A stretch of 64,000 nucleotides of DNA from Ancistrus triradiatus (taxonomy: Eukaryota > Chordata > Actinopteri > Siluriformes > Loricariidae), in NCBI GenBank assembly GCA_025084515.1, contig JAJAGP010000863.1, positions 88,501-152,500 on the forward strand, written 5' to 3'. Shown in pieces: positions 42,216 to 53,568 of this stretch. Below the pieces are notes generated by a model, which saw only the letters and a list, made by a program, of their open reading frames with translations, searched no databases and was not told the DNA's origin. A program made the position numbers and the translations under genes. The stretch's first letter is position 1. Each line of letters begins with the position of its first letter.

Positions 42216-43494
42216 TTTCCAAGAGATGCAAATTGTCATGTTGGAACAAAAAGAGCTGAGAAAGAAGTATCTTAAATTTTTTCCATATATCTCACTGTCA
42301 TCCTAGGCTACCTCTTTTGAACTTGGCCAGCACTCAGTTATAGTTTCCTTTTTTTCATGCTTGGCTCAAGATTTGTAATTAACTGATGTTAGTAATGATT
42401 AGCTTTGATGATACTGTTATGCATATAGTGTATGTCATCCAGCATGCATGTATGTAGGAGTTTAAACAGTAACTCGGAACTCAGAGAGTTCTCAGAGAGT
42501 TTTCCCCTATAATTTAGCTAAATGCAGGAAAGGGCACATTTTGAAAAAAAAAACACAAAAAACTGAGGCTAATTGCCCTGCAGGAAGAGAAACACTACTC
42601 TGTACTAGGTACTGGATTACAGGCTCAAAGCTTTATCTCGGGGTCAGTGCTGAAATAAAGACTAATTCCTTTAAGAATGAATTGTGGCAATGACCCTTTC
42701 AAGTCTGCGCAGCCCAACTTAACCTTGATTCATTCATTCAGAGTACATCAGGATATTGTGTGTCAGATCAAGTTTTAGATAGGAAGTTTTAGACTCGACT
42801 GGTTAATGAATCACTGCAGGAGAAAATGCTAACCTTGGCTGCTAACAGTCTGGTGCCAATTTTCTTTCATACCTTTCCACTGCAAGTTAAACACACTAAC
42901 ATTAACTGAGCTGATGTAAAGTGTCATTATCAGAGTCCCTAAAAGATTTTACATTAGCCTGGATCGTGCATTTTGACCACATGCAGACATATCTGGTTAC
43001 TTAAAGAGATCTAATTTTTATGTTGTGTGCAATATGCAAATCAGACCACACGTGACATGAACTACAAATTTCTGTGTGTTGTTCATTGTTGGGTTGGGGT
43101 ACTGTGGTGATATAATATGAATTTTGCAATAACTTTTGTAACAATCATTTCCACAATACAACTGTGCATTTTTTTAACAGTAAGGAATATGAATACAAAT
43201 ATATTCTTAGAAGACATATAAGAATTCAAATTTATAAATATACAAAACAAGAATAAAATATACAAAACAAGATTGACTGTATGCCTCAAAAGCATATTGT
43301 GCTCAAAAGTATAAAGTAAGGTAGAGCAATGTAATTGTGCAATATAGCACAAGCTGCTTTTTTTTACGTAAACTGCAACTTTCTTTTGAAAAACCAAGAG
43401 AATCAAAATATATGCTTTAGGTTGCTGAGGTTAAGGCTAGAGTTAGGTAAGGTGCTGTTTTGTATTGATGATAGGAGAGTCAAACCACTGCGTA

Positions 43495-44282
43495 AGGTTT
43501 TCTCCAGTACATCCTAAACATTTTCATTGAAATTATTGTCAGGGTACTATGGTAGCCAATTCATGTGTGAAAATGATTCCTCTTGTTTGTAGAACAACTC
43601 TTTCACAACTTGAGCTCAATGGAACTTTGCACTGTCACCCGGTAATGTGTCTGTGCCATCAGGGATGAAAAAATCCATTATGGGATCATGGACTGACTAT
43701 TTTATTGCCACATAACGTTCATGAGTGGGCACTGTGCATGATGGGTGCATCACTTGGTGTGCTTCAATTCTTACCGTGACTCACTCATCGCTCTTGAATA
43801 GAGTAAATCTGGACTCATCAGACCGCATGATGTATTTCCATTGCTTCTGACTTCACTGTTTATGCTTCTTAGTAAAATGAAGCCTTTTTTGTATAGCGTC
43901 ACTAACAAGTGGTTTTCTTATGGTCACACATCTGTTTACTCCTAATCCAGTGAGTTCTTCTCATGTTGTGTGTGGAATTGCTTACTTTCACTAGTAAGCA
44001 ATAGCCATGGGTTCTGCTGTTGATTTTTTACAATTTGACTTCACCAGGCATTTAAGTGATCTCTGATCATGGTCATGCAAGATGTTTTTTCTGACCACAT
44101 TACTGCTGCAAAGTTGACAGTTCACCACTATCCTAGAAGGTTTCAATAATGCACTGGAAAGTCCTGGAAAGTCCCAGTTCCAGTAATTTCAACAATCTGC
44201 GTAGTTGTTTTCATTTCTTGATGCAAGCCAATGATTTACCTCTTCTGAATCACAGTAACATATTTAAGAACTTATAGGGTTC
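43495..44282 (-). pseudogene. Degenerate Tc1-like transposase (separate family)
   Basis: On the minus strand successive pieces can be read: 'AIQKRLHFTKKHK' (about 43895-43858), then 'QWKYIMRSDESRFTLFKSDE' with the first catalytic Asp (about 43850-43790), 'IEAHQVMHPSC' (about 43765), a 'GDSAKFHxAQVVKELF' block corresponding to DDN-A-x-x-H (second Asp, about 43635), and 'FSHMNWLP' leading to 'NNFNENVxDVLEKTLRSG' (third acid region, about 43530-43500). Stops interrupt each piece. Termini are not identifiable. It abuts the second minus-strand Tc1 copy at 44284. Confidence 0.6.
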
Positions 44283-44283
44283 T

Positions 44284-45129
44284 TAACCCTGTCGCTGGGC
44301 ATCACGGACTTTCAACTTCCTCCTCAAATTTTCCCTGGGGTTGAGGTCTGGAGACTGGCCACTCCAGGAGCTTAAAATGCCTTTACGGAGCCACTCCTTC
44401 GTTGCCCGAGCGGTGTGATTGGGATCATTGTCATGCTGAAAGACCCAGCCACGTTCCATCTTCAATAATCTCACTGATGGAAGGAGGTTTTGGCTTAAAA
44501 TCTCACGAAAGATGGCCCCGTTCATTCTTCCCTAAAGACGGATCAGTCGTCCTGTCCCCCTTGCAGAAAAACAGCCCTAAAGCATGAAGTTTCCAGCCCC
44601 ATGCTTCACAGTAGGTATGCTGTTCTTGGGATGCAGCTCAGCATTCTTCTTCCTCCAAACATGACGAGTTGAGTTTTTACCAAAAAGTTATGATATTATA
44701 CCACATGATATTCTCCCAATCCTCTTCTGGATCATCCATATGCTCTCTGGCAAACTTCAGACGGGCCTGGACATGTACTGGCTTAAGCAGGGGGACAAGC
44801 CTGGCATTGCAGGATCTCTCGGCGTAGTGTTTTACTGATGGTAGCCTTGTTATTTTGGTCCCAGCTCTCTGCAGGTCATTCATCAGGTCCCTCCGTGTAG
44901 TTCCGGGATTTTTGCTCACCGTTCTCATGATCATTTTGACCCCACGGGATGAGATCTTGCGTGGAGCCCCACATCGAGGGAGATTATCAGTGGTCTTATG
45001 TCTTCCATTTTCTTACAGTTGCTCCCACAGTTGATTTATTCACACCAGCCTGCTTGCCTATTGTAGATTCCGGTGCAGGTCTACAATATTCTTCTTGGTG
45101 TCCTTCGACAGCTCTTTGGTCTTGGCCAT
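44284..45129 (-). pseudogene. Tc1-like transposase, truncated
   Basis: The minus-strand ATG is at 45129, where the family sequence starts MAKTKEL. A small deletion disrupts the helix-turn-helix (about 45080-45060). 'MIMRTVSKNPGTTRRDLMND' and 'LKPVHVQARLKFAREHMDDP' follow (44934-44730), but the first catalytic region is damaged: 'ENIMWYNIITFW' replaces the W-S-D-E-T-K motif, so the first Asp is lost. 'GWVFQHDNDPNHTARATKEW' keeps the second Asp (about 44445), and 'SPDLNPRENLRRKLKVRD' keeps a Glu in the third position (about 44345). The protein ends at VRDAQRQG, short of the normal C-terminus. Confidence 0.85.
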
Positions 45130-45388
45130 GGTTGAGTTTGGAGTCTGACTGTTTGAGGCTGTGGACAGGTGTCTTTTATACAGATAATGAGGTCAAACAG
45201 GTGCCATTAATACAGGTAACGAGTGGAGGACAGAGTAGCTTCTTAAAAAAGAAGTTACAGGTTTGTGAGAGCCAGAAATGTTGCTTGTTTGTGGGTGACC
45301 AAATACTTATTTTCCTCCATGATTTACAATTAAATTCTTTAAAAATCCTACAATGTGATTTTCTGGATTATTTTTCTCATTTTGTCTT
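44284..45388 (-). mobile_element. Tc1-like copy lacking both terminal repeats
   Basis: Same family as 22013-23537, in reverse. The 5' leader ('AAGTATTTGGTCACCCACAA' region, about 45295) and most of the transposase are present. Similarity stops inside the left sub-terminal region at about 45388, and inside the C-terminal codons at about 44284. With neither terminus left it cannot be mobilised. Confidence 0.8.
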
Positions 45389-47086
45389 GTTACACTTGTT
45401 ACACTTGTTATTCCCACTGGATAAATGTCTTCCAAATTACTAAAGGTAAATTTACAGTTATTTTGGAATGTGTCAGATAATATGGACCTTTATGTCAGAA
45501 GTGCCTTGTTTTTTCATATGTATTTCAGACAGTGATTATGCAGGATTGCATCATTGTCTCATGTTATGGGTCACTACACTTTCTCAGTGCTTAATCAGCT
45601 GCAGTTATCTTGGTGCATAAACAAGAGCCTGTCATAAATCAGAGTCAATCCTGTGATTGAAAGTGATTTAAAGCCCATTCACTTTATGAGTTTATGAGAC
45701 TCTGCTTTTCGGTGTAATATCAGGCAAGCCACAGGACTCTTTTAAACAATGAAGCAATACTTGCTTTGGCATTGCATGCCGTCAAACACAGCTCTGGCAT
45801 TCAGACTCAGTGATGTGCAGCTGAAGCTCTTTTGTCTCTGGTATCATCTCTTGTTGTGTTCTTCAAGCACACTGGCAGGATTTGGCCTGAGGCTGATTTT
45901 CCCATGTAAGAATAGCAGAGAGTTTTGAGATCTCGCTCCCAGGAGATTTACAACCCGCTCTGAGAGGCATTTCTTCTTCTTTTTTTCTTCTTGATGTTGC
46001 AGAGGTCACCTTAAATGGCAATTTACTGCAGACTGCTCTCATAGAGCTTTCAGACCTAAAGAGGAGCTAGAGTTAAACGTATTTTATGCATTTTAGAAAC
46101 AGATGCTTCCCTTCTCGCGCCACTTCAAGCTGACCTGGTTATGGCATTGAGACGTCTCCTTTAATGATGTTCTCACAATGCAAGTTGGTTTTCAAATGTC
46201 CACAGAGGTCATGACCCTGTCCAGCAACAGTGTGTGAGAGACATGCTGGTAATTGGTTTGGATTATTTTGGGGAGATCCATGCTGCGGGAGGCTGAACAC
46301 CCTTGCAGGTCAGTTTTGTGTGTTCTGCATGTTGTTTGTTCAAAGTCTTTAAGATGGCATATTAAGAAGAGTGAGAGTGTTGAAATATTTGATTTTTGAA
46401 GAGGTGTTGATTTGGTTTGTGAATCGTTCATGTTTGTGTGTTTGGATTGTGTTTTGGCTATGGATTATAGTCAATCACAGCCAGGAGGAGGCTGGCAACC
46501 ATGTCTTCTCAATGCATGTTACCATGTCTTCATGCCGGATGCAAACGTGTCTTTTAGCCTTGTTTGCTGAGAAAAACATTCTGACCACTCATCATTTCAG
46601 TTATATAAACATATAAAGCTAGAAACAAACTTTTTAAATGTATTTTGATGTGAGATCTTCTCTGGTACTTTTGCATGGACTGATCGTCATTTTATTCAGG
46701 ATTAAGCATGTGCTTCTGCTAAACCGAGAAGCTCACCAAGGTGGACTGCTAGCTCGTCACTCTGTTGTGTTGTAAAAACGCATCTGTGTTTTGTCTGTAG
46801 ATCACACTTTGCAAGTCTAGTTGGGAGCATTTCTGAGTCTGAGAACAGATGGATGTTTATGAGACAGGTCCTATGGGATCCTGAGCAATCCCAGACTTCC
46901 CTAGAGATGACATATTAAATAATTAAAGCTCATCATCTTCTCAGACCTGTGCTTCTGTGCTTATTCATGCTCAGATTTCTTTATAAGCTGCAAGGTAAAG
47001 GGGATTCTTAAAACATGTTTGTTATTAGATTTAAATTTAGTTGGCACACACATTTATCCAACTATTTCAGAATTGCCCTCATCAAA
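45389..47086. other. unique non-coding stretch
   Basis: No gene or repeat is recognised. The part at about 45590-45975 is long, non-repetitive and composition-balanced (see findings). The frames at 46192-46616 have no domain support. Confidence 0.45.
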
Positions 47087-47088
47087 TA

Positions 47089-48631
47089 CAGTCCCCTAAA
47101 CAGTTATTGGGACCCCTGGTAAAGATGAACAAAGCGGGTTATTAGGCATTCACCTTCTGGTTAGGTAACTTAATGTCACACTGACAAAAGGAGAAGAAAA
47201 ACAACCATTAAGTGTAAAAAAGGCAAATTATTTAAGTAAATTTAGTTAGATGAAAAATGTTGTAGGAATTTCAGTGCATAAAGGGTAAGGGAAGAAGCCT
47301 AAACTGAAGACTCGTAATCTCCAATTCCTCTGATGACACTGCGTCATGAACTGTCATTCATCAATAGCTGATATAACCACTGGGGCAAGTCCAAAATCCA
47401 GGGTCTGTCATGGTGTCCAACCATTTTTTGGAATTAAGAAATGAAATGAAGTTGACCAGACAAAGCATGATATATCTTGGGTTCATACTGTAATTAAAAA
47501 AAAGTCAAAGTCAATTTTAGGATTTTCTATTTTCCATGCTGTTCCAAATTTTTCTGATTTGGGGATGTAAGGGAAAAGTGTCCTGACCTTCATATCTCAG
47601 GGAATGTCTATGAATAAATAGCTACTTGCCTGAAAATGCTCTTATTTGGGCAACTATAATAAAAAGTTCAAATCAACTGGAACTGTGACAGATTTGCCTG
47701 GATGAAGACCCAAATTTATTTTGCTACACACATAGTGAGGAGGCAAACAATCTCAAAGGATCACTGTTGTACAGAAAAGAGTAGCATCTTGGGTTCACCG
47801 AGTCTCCAAAACTACAATCAGATGCCGCCGTCATGCCAAGAGATAATTTGGAACGCATGCCAGGGAAAAGCCTTTCCTGTTGTCTAACAACAAATGTAAG
47901 CTCCTGGAGTTTCCTGAACACTATTGGGACTTTGACTGGGACTGTGTCCTATGGTGAAAATAAATGAAAATTGAGCTTTGGCTCAAGGTGGGTTTGGTGT
48001 AAAGAGAACTATGACTACACCGAAAACAACCTGATGCCCATTGCTAAGTATGGAGAAGAGTCTGTGATGTTATGTTATGTTTTTCCTCCAAAGGCCCTGG
48101 GAGCTCTGTATGGTACATGGCATTGTTGACTCCCAAGACTTACCAGGAACGTTTTAATGAAAATCTTTCTGTTTCTGCCGAACCATGGATCATCAATGGA
48201 TTGTCCAGCAGGACAAACATTCAAAACATATTTTCAGATCAACACAAGAATGGATTACTGAACACAAACTCAAGCTTCTGCCATGGCTCTCCCAGTCCCC
48301 TGATCTAAATTTCATAGAAACCTGTGAAGTGAATTAAAGAAGAGGGTGCCCAAGAGAGGACCTAGGAACCTGGGTGATCTGGAGAGGTACTGTAAAGAGA
48401 AATGGTCTCAAATTCCCATTGTCCAACCTTATAAGATCTTATAGTAGAAGACTAAGTGATGTTTTATTGACAAAGGGATGTTTTACAAAGTATTAAATGT
48501 CGGGGTGCAATAGTTGTGGCACATATGCTCTTTTTTACTGATGGTAATTTAATAATAATTACCAAAAGGAGAATTTCTTGTGACTTTTTTAACATTTTAC
48601 ACCAGGGTGCCAATAATTGTGGAGGGGAATG
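47089..48631 (+). mobile_element. Tc1-like transposon, old full-length copy
   Basis: The left end 'CAGTCCCCTAAACAGTTATT' and right end 'GTGCCAATAATTGTGGAGGG' are inverted. TA lies at 47087-47088 and 48632-48633. It is 1,543 bp long and belongs to the same family as the outer element at 10394-13282 (for example 'TAGCATCTTGGGTTCA', 'CCTTTCCTGTTGTCTAACAA'). Confidence 0.82.
47680..48510 (+). pseudogene. Tc1-like transposase, heavily mutated
   Basis: Recognisable pieces are 'SILGSPSLQNYNQMPPSC' (about 47785), the stretch before the first Asp at about 47908-47955 ('TIGTLTGTVSYG'-like, family W-D-x-x-R-V-L-W), 'GTGGGTTTGGTGTAAAGAG' (about 47988), 'TCCTCCAAAGGCCCTGGGA' (about 48085), 'GATTGTCCAGCAGGACAAAC' (Q-Q-D box, second Asp, about 48200) and 'CCCAGTCCCCTGATCTAAAT' (S-P-D-L-N, about 48291). 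The last continues into a damaged third acidic site ('TTCATAGAAACC'). The N-terminal DNA-binding part is not readable. Confidence 0.7.
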
Positions 48632-48633
48632 TA

Positions 48634-50638
48634 TGCCAATGTAATTTCCCAAGTCAATTTCACATATTAAGTAGAATGATGACTCTAAACTATTTTTTGT
48701 AACCATTATTATAAACATCACAGTAGATACAGATAAAGCTTGGATTTGTTCATAAAGGTGCAATGTAAAAATACCTTCCTATGGTGTTTAAGGTCCAGCT
48801 GTTTAAATAAATGTATCATTTTATAGGTCACAAAATTAAGGCAGCAGAATACATACTCTGGAAAGAAGCGTACAGTAGCTCCTCAAAATACAGCATAGAT
48901 TCTGTATCTCAAGTTCGTTTTTGTGATAATGGTCTGTGAAGGCAAAGGTGCAAAATTAATAATTTACTGAAGCTTGTTTTCTTTCAAAAAACGGGCAATG
49001 TCCTTGGAAACATCTGTTACATAAAATATTCATTCAAAATCCGAGCAACTGTAGCAGATACTGGACAACATTCTGATACATGATGTCATAGCCTGTATTT
49101 AACATAGTTAGTTATTTCTGCCATGCTTCATTTGGTTATACTATAATATTTGTGTTCATGGTCAAGCTGGAATCCTGCCTGTGGACCTTGAGGAAAGTGT
49201 ACATTTAACCGCTGTGTCAATATTGACCTTCTCATGACGATGGCCATTGCCACGGGCTTGGATAATCGTTCTGATAGAGGTGGGAAAAGTGCTCATCTTC
49301 TCCTCACAGACGGGTTGTTTTTTATCCTCCCTCCCACCAGCCCTCACTCCCTCTATCCCATCCCCCTCCTCTATCACTCGCATAGTCCAAATTCCTGTGG
49401 AACAAATGCTCACTTGTTGCTTTAGACCTCCAATCCAGCAGCTGAACTGGGTTGGATGCTGCATCTAACAAAGTGTGTATCTAAATGGCCTTGGTGGACA
49501 TGTGAAAAACCTGGTGTTTATTGAAGAACTGTGAATTTTTATGTGTGATTTGTTGCATTGAGAAATAGGTGCCATGGATGCCAATAGGTGCCATGGATTT
49601 GAATGTGTTCTATTGGCTTTGAGTAGGAATTGTTGGAACAGGTATGAAGGTAAATTTGCAATCACAAGTTGAAACAGAAATCATTTATTCCCCTGGTGCA
49701 TTCAGAGGTTGGAGTAAAGTTTGACATGACTAATACGAGGTTGTGGTTTTCAAAAACACCACAGTAGTTTTTGTGTTAAATATTGTTTTGAGTTGATAGG
49801 TCAAGGAATGTCTGAGTGTAAAGAAACTCGGTGGTCTAAGCAGTAGCCCATTGGCGGTCCTGAGATTTGTCCTCACAAACCGGTTAACTACAACAAATCC
49901 TTTCCACTGAGCTTCTACTGTTCCTAAATGATTATTATAGGATAGGTCTTTAGGCAGGTGTTGTTAAGACATACAGACTTCAGTGTTACAGTACGCTTGT
50001 ACAATGCAGAGGCCTAAATGAAGAAGTTGCTTTTGTACTGGAGTCATATATAATAGTCATAAAATAATACTTGAAGCTACTTTAACAGTACATGACACAT
50101 ATTGTGATTTTTTTTTAAGAATGGAGGTTAGTGACATGTTAATAGTGTGGCTGCAAAGAACCAGTATTTATACAAAAACTATTTACTATTTACTATTTAA
50201 ACTAAAAACTATTTGTTCTTGAACAAAAATAAAAGAATGGATCATGAATAAAATTCATTGGGCAGGCATCCAATCACATAATTTTAAGATTACTGATGTT
50301 ATCAAGTAATGTCATGCAGAGATTTATTGTCATCCAACCATATACTAATACATAGCAAAATAACATTCCTCTTGGGCCAATGAAGTCAAACCATGACAGT
50401 ACATATATGGTAGGACAGTAAAACGTAAAGTGATGTTGTTAATTATATCACCCACACTCTTAGAAATAAAGACTGCAAAATGTCATTTTGGGTTTTGCTG
50501 ACATGGTAAACCTAAGGGTATATATTTTGTAGCTTTAGAATACACGTACTCCCTGTTTTACGCTGACCCGACATACAATATTTCGACTTCACAATGGGAA
50601 TCTGATAATAACCATAAATACACATTCAACAGAAAACA
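48634..50638. other. non-coding stretch
   Basis: No gene is recognised. The overlapping frames at 49162-49468 on both strands reflect a locally GC-richer segment, not a supported exon. 'CGCTGACCCGACATACAATA' at about 50559 looks like part of a small dispersed repeat. Confidence 0.45.
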
Positions 50639-50640
50639 TA

Positions 50641-52213
50641 CAGTGGTGCTTGAAAGTTGGTGAACCCTTTAAAATGTTCTATATTTCTGCATAAATATGC
50701 CCTAAAACAATAGCAGATTTTCACACAAGTCCTAAAAGTAGATAAAGAGAACCGAGTTAAACAAATGAGACAATATATGAGAAAAATATTATACTTGGTC
50801 ATTTATTTATTGAGGATCCAATATTACATATTAGTGAGTGGCAAAATATGTGAACCTCTAGGATCAGGTGTTTTCAATCAATGGGATGACAATCAGGTGT
50901 GAGTGGGCACCCTGTTTTATTTAAAGAACAGGGAACTATAAAAGTCTGCTCTTCACAACATGTTTGTGGAAGTGTATCATGGCACGAGCAAAAGAGATTT
51001 CTGAGGACCTCAGAAAAAGATTTGTTGATACTCATCAGGCTGGAAAAGGTTACAAAACCATCTCTAAAGAGTTTGGACTCCACCAACCCACAGTCAGACA
51101 GATTGTGTACAAATGGAGAAAATTCAAGGCCATTGTTACCCTCCACAGGAGTGGTCGACCAACAAAGATCATTCCAAGAGCAAGGTGTGTAATAGTTGGT
51201 GAGGTCACAAAGGACCCCAGGGTAACTTCTAAGAAACTGAAGGCCTCTCTCACATTGGCTAATGTTAATGTTCATGAGTCCACCATCAGAAGAACACTGA
51301 ACAACAATGGTGTGCATGGCAGGGTTGCAAGGAGAAAGCCACTGCTCTCCCAAAAGAACATTGCTGCTCATCTGCAGTTTGCTAAAGATCACGTGGAAAA
51401 GCCAGAAGGCTATTGGAAAAATGTTTTGTGGACAGATGACACTAAAATATAACTTTTTGGTTTAAAAGGAAAGCGTTATGTTTGGAGAAAGGAAAACACT
51501 GTATTCCAGCATAGGAACCTTATCCCATCTGTGAAACATGGTGGTGGTAGTATCATGATTTGGGCCTGTTTTGTTGAATCTGGGCCAGGACGGCTTGCCA
51601 TCATTGATGGAACAATGAATTCAGAATCATATCAGACAATTCTAAAGCAAAATGTCAGGACATCTGTTCATGAACTGAATCTCAAGAGAAGGAATTCAGC
51701 AAGACAAAGCACACAAGTCGTTCTACCAAAGAACGGTTAAAGAAGAATAAAGTTAATGTTTTGGAATGGCGGAGTAAAAGTCTTGACCTTAATCCAATCG
51801 AAATGTTGTGGAAGGACCTGAAGCAAGCAGTTAATGTGAGGAAACCCACCAACATCCCAGAGTTGAAGCTGTTCTGTACGGAGGAATGGGCTAAAATTCC
51901 TCCAAGCCGGTGTGCAGGACTGATCAACAGTTACAGGAAACATTTAGTTACAGTTATTGCTGCACAGGGGGGTCACACCAGATACCGAAATCAAAGGTTC
52001 ACATACTTTTGCCACTCACTAATATGTAATATAATATTGGATCATTTTCTTCAATACATAAATGACTGAGTATAATATTTTTGTCTCATTTGTTTAACTG
52101 GGTTCTCTTTATCTACTTTTAGAACTTGTGTGAAAATCTGATGATGTTTTAGGTCATATTTATGCAGAAATATAGAAAATTGTAAAGGGTTCACAAACTT
52201 TCAAGCATCACTG
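50641..52213 (+). mobile_element. Tc1-like transposon, best-preserved copy
   Basis: The left end 'CAGTGGTGCTTGAAAGTTGG' and right end 'AACTTTCAAGCATCACTG' are inverted. TA lies at 50639-50640 and 52214-52215. The sub-terminal repeats extend to about 200 bp ('GACTGAGTATAATATTTTTG' against 'ATTATACTTGGTCATTTAT'). It is 1,573 bp long. Terminal fragments of the same family lie at 21343-21720 and 33746-33931. Confidence 0.93.
50979..52069 (+). pseudogene. Tc1-like transposase, nearly intact but inactive
   Basis: ATG 50979 (MARAKEISEDLRKRFVDTHQ) opens 157 codons in one frame. It covers the paired-like helix-turn-helix ('YKTISKEFGLHQPTVRQIVY'), the GRPTK linker ('SGRPTKIIPRA') and a second helix-turn-helix ('VHESTIRRTLNNNGVHGRVA'). 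The first catalytic region reads 'NVLWTDDTKI', with D-D in place of D-E, and a TAA directly after. The frame resumes ('VKHGGGSIMIWACF', 'ESYQTILKQNVRTS') to about 51690, where a small deletion in the QQDNDPKH box shifts it. It then continues from 51740 with 'LDLNPIEMLWKDLKQAVNVR' (third acid) to 52069. The usual stop after GGHTRY is CGA, so the frame runs into the terminal repeat. Confidence 0.9.
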
Positions 52214-52215
52214 TA

Positions 52216-52967
52216 CAATTTAGTACGTTTATTTTGGAGAATAATAGTTTGTTGTTATTTTTTTGTTGTTGCTGTCATCATTTCACACTTACATTTACAT
52301 TAGACCACCTTATTCCCAACAGTAATGAGATACAATAACTATACAGTAAAGTTATAGAGTTATTAATCCTAAAGCTTGTGAGATCAGTGGCTGGCTCGTG
52401 TAAGCATGATTCACAGAAGCTCCAGATTGTTATCAGTTACACATTTAATGATTAAACCTTTATTTAATATAAGGAAGCATAAGCGTCTACTAATTTAAGG
52501 AGAACACTCCAAAGACCTTGCCTTCATCATGCTCTAGTGGAGGATATGGTTGGTCATGGCTCCAATATTGTGAGGTGTGGAGGGATTAGTCACCTCCTGC
52601 TCTCCTGGTCAACCATGTCATGTGCTCCATGCCATCGTGCCCCCAGGGGAAAAATCAGCTTCATTAAATTAGATTTTCTGACTCCCACTGTGAGGAAATG
52701 TGGGTGTTGGTGTGGTCCTGTGAATAGTCTTCAATCAAGCTGAGGTCACTTGCCAAACCATACATTGAAACCCTGTGACTCAGTGTTGATCCTAACCATG
52801 TTAAGCTTAATAAACCCCTTTAAAATATATTTGTACCTGTAATAGTACCCAAAGATTGAAAAGGGTTAGGTATAATTCAGATTTGAATGCAGGGAAGTCA
52901 GACCCACAAGTTGCCAGCCTGAAGCTAGTGAAATTACTTTGCAATGCCAAATGCCAAAAGTTTAAAC
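52216..52967. other. non-coding stretch
   Basis: No gene or recognisable repeat beyond a TTG-rich simple tract near 52250-52270. Confidence 0.45.
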
Positions 52968-53568
52968 AATGAGTTTACATGCACTTAATAATCCGATCAT
53001 AGTCAGGTTTCTGAGATATAGAGCATACTCTGATCAAGAAATCAGATTTAACCCGATAAAGAGAGCTGCATGCTGTTTCAGTAATCTGATTTCTCATAGC
53101 ATGTGTACTAGTTACACGATTTCAATCGAATTTGAGCGGCTAGCGAAAAAAAAACTTGTTTGCCAGGTCTGTTCATTGTTAGAGATTTCACTTCTTTTGG
53201 GCTTATTTATATAGACCAGGTGGGGGATTTTGTCATGGGATCTGGCAACCATGACATTAAATGCAACACCCTTTAAAAGGCCATCAAACACTTTGTGGGG
53301 AATGTGAAAAACAATATATACTTAAGAAAATTAATAATTTGATTAATTAATATTAAAAATTGGCAGTTTTGTGACATCTTTCTGTGATATTATTGCCTAG
53401 TTGCAAAGTAGAAATCCAATCCCATGCAGTTTCCATAGAAATTGCCTGGATCATATAAACCCGGAGATTTCCCATGATCTGATTATCAGTGCATGTATAC
53501 ATGTTGATCGGCTTACTGACAAAGTCTGGTTTTCTGCAGATTATTAAGTGCATGTAAACACACTCATT
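52968..53568. mobile_element. Palindromic non-autonomous DNA transposon
   Basis: The left end 'GAGTTTACATGCACTTAATA' (52971) is the inverse of the right end 'TATTAAGTGCATGTAAACAC' (to about 53562), followed by ACTCATT. The repeats continue inward ('AATCCGATCATAGTCAGGTT' against 'AAAGTCTGGTTTTCTGCAGA'). The middle has no transposase. This 'ATGCACTTAATAATC' family is common in teleosts. AATGAG/CTCATT at the outer edges may be part of the repeats rather than a target duplication. Confidence 0.75.

Larger units (their letters stand above)
38481..43494. other. long non-coding stretch (probable intron)
   Basis: I searched for a continuation of the arhgap29-like protein and found none that I can support. 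Apart from the repeats listed at 38951-39160, 39783-39801 and 42130-42215, the sequence is AT-rich with only short frames. Confidence 0.5.

Noticed and set aside
49162..49468. Overlapping 60-100 codon frames on both strands in a GC-richer segment, considered as an exon
   Set aside because: No acceptor/donor pair with consistent phase and no recognisable peptide. Frames on both strands are equally long.
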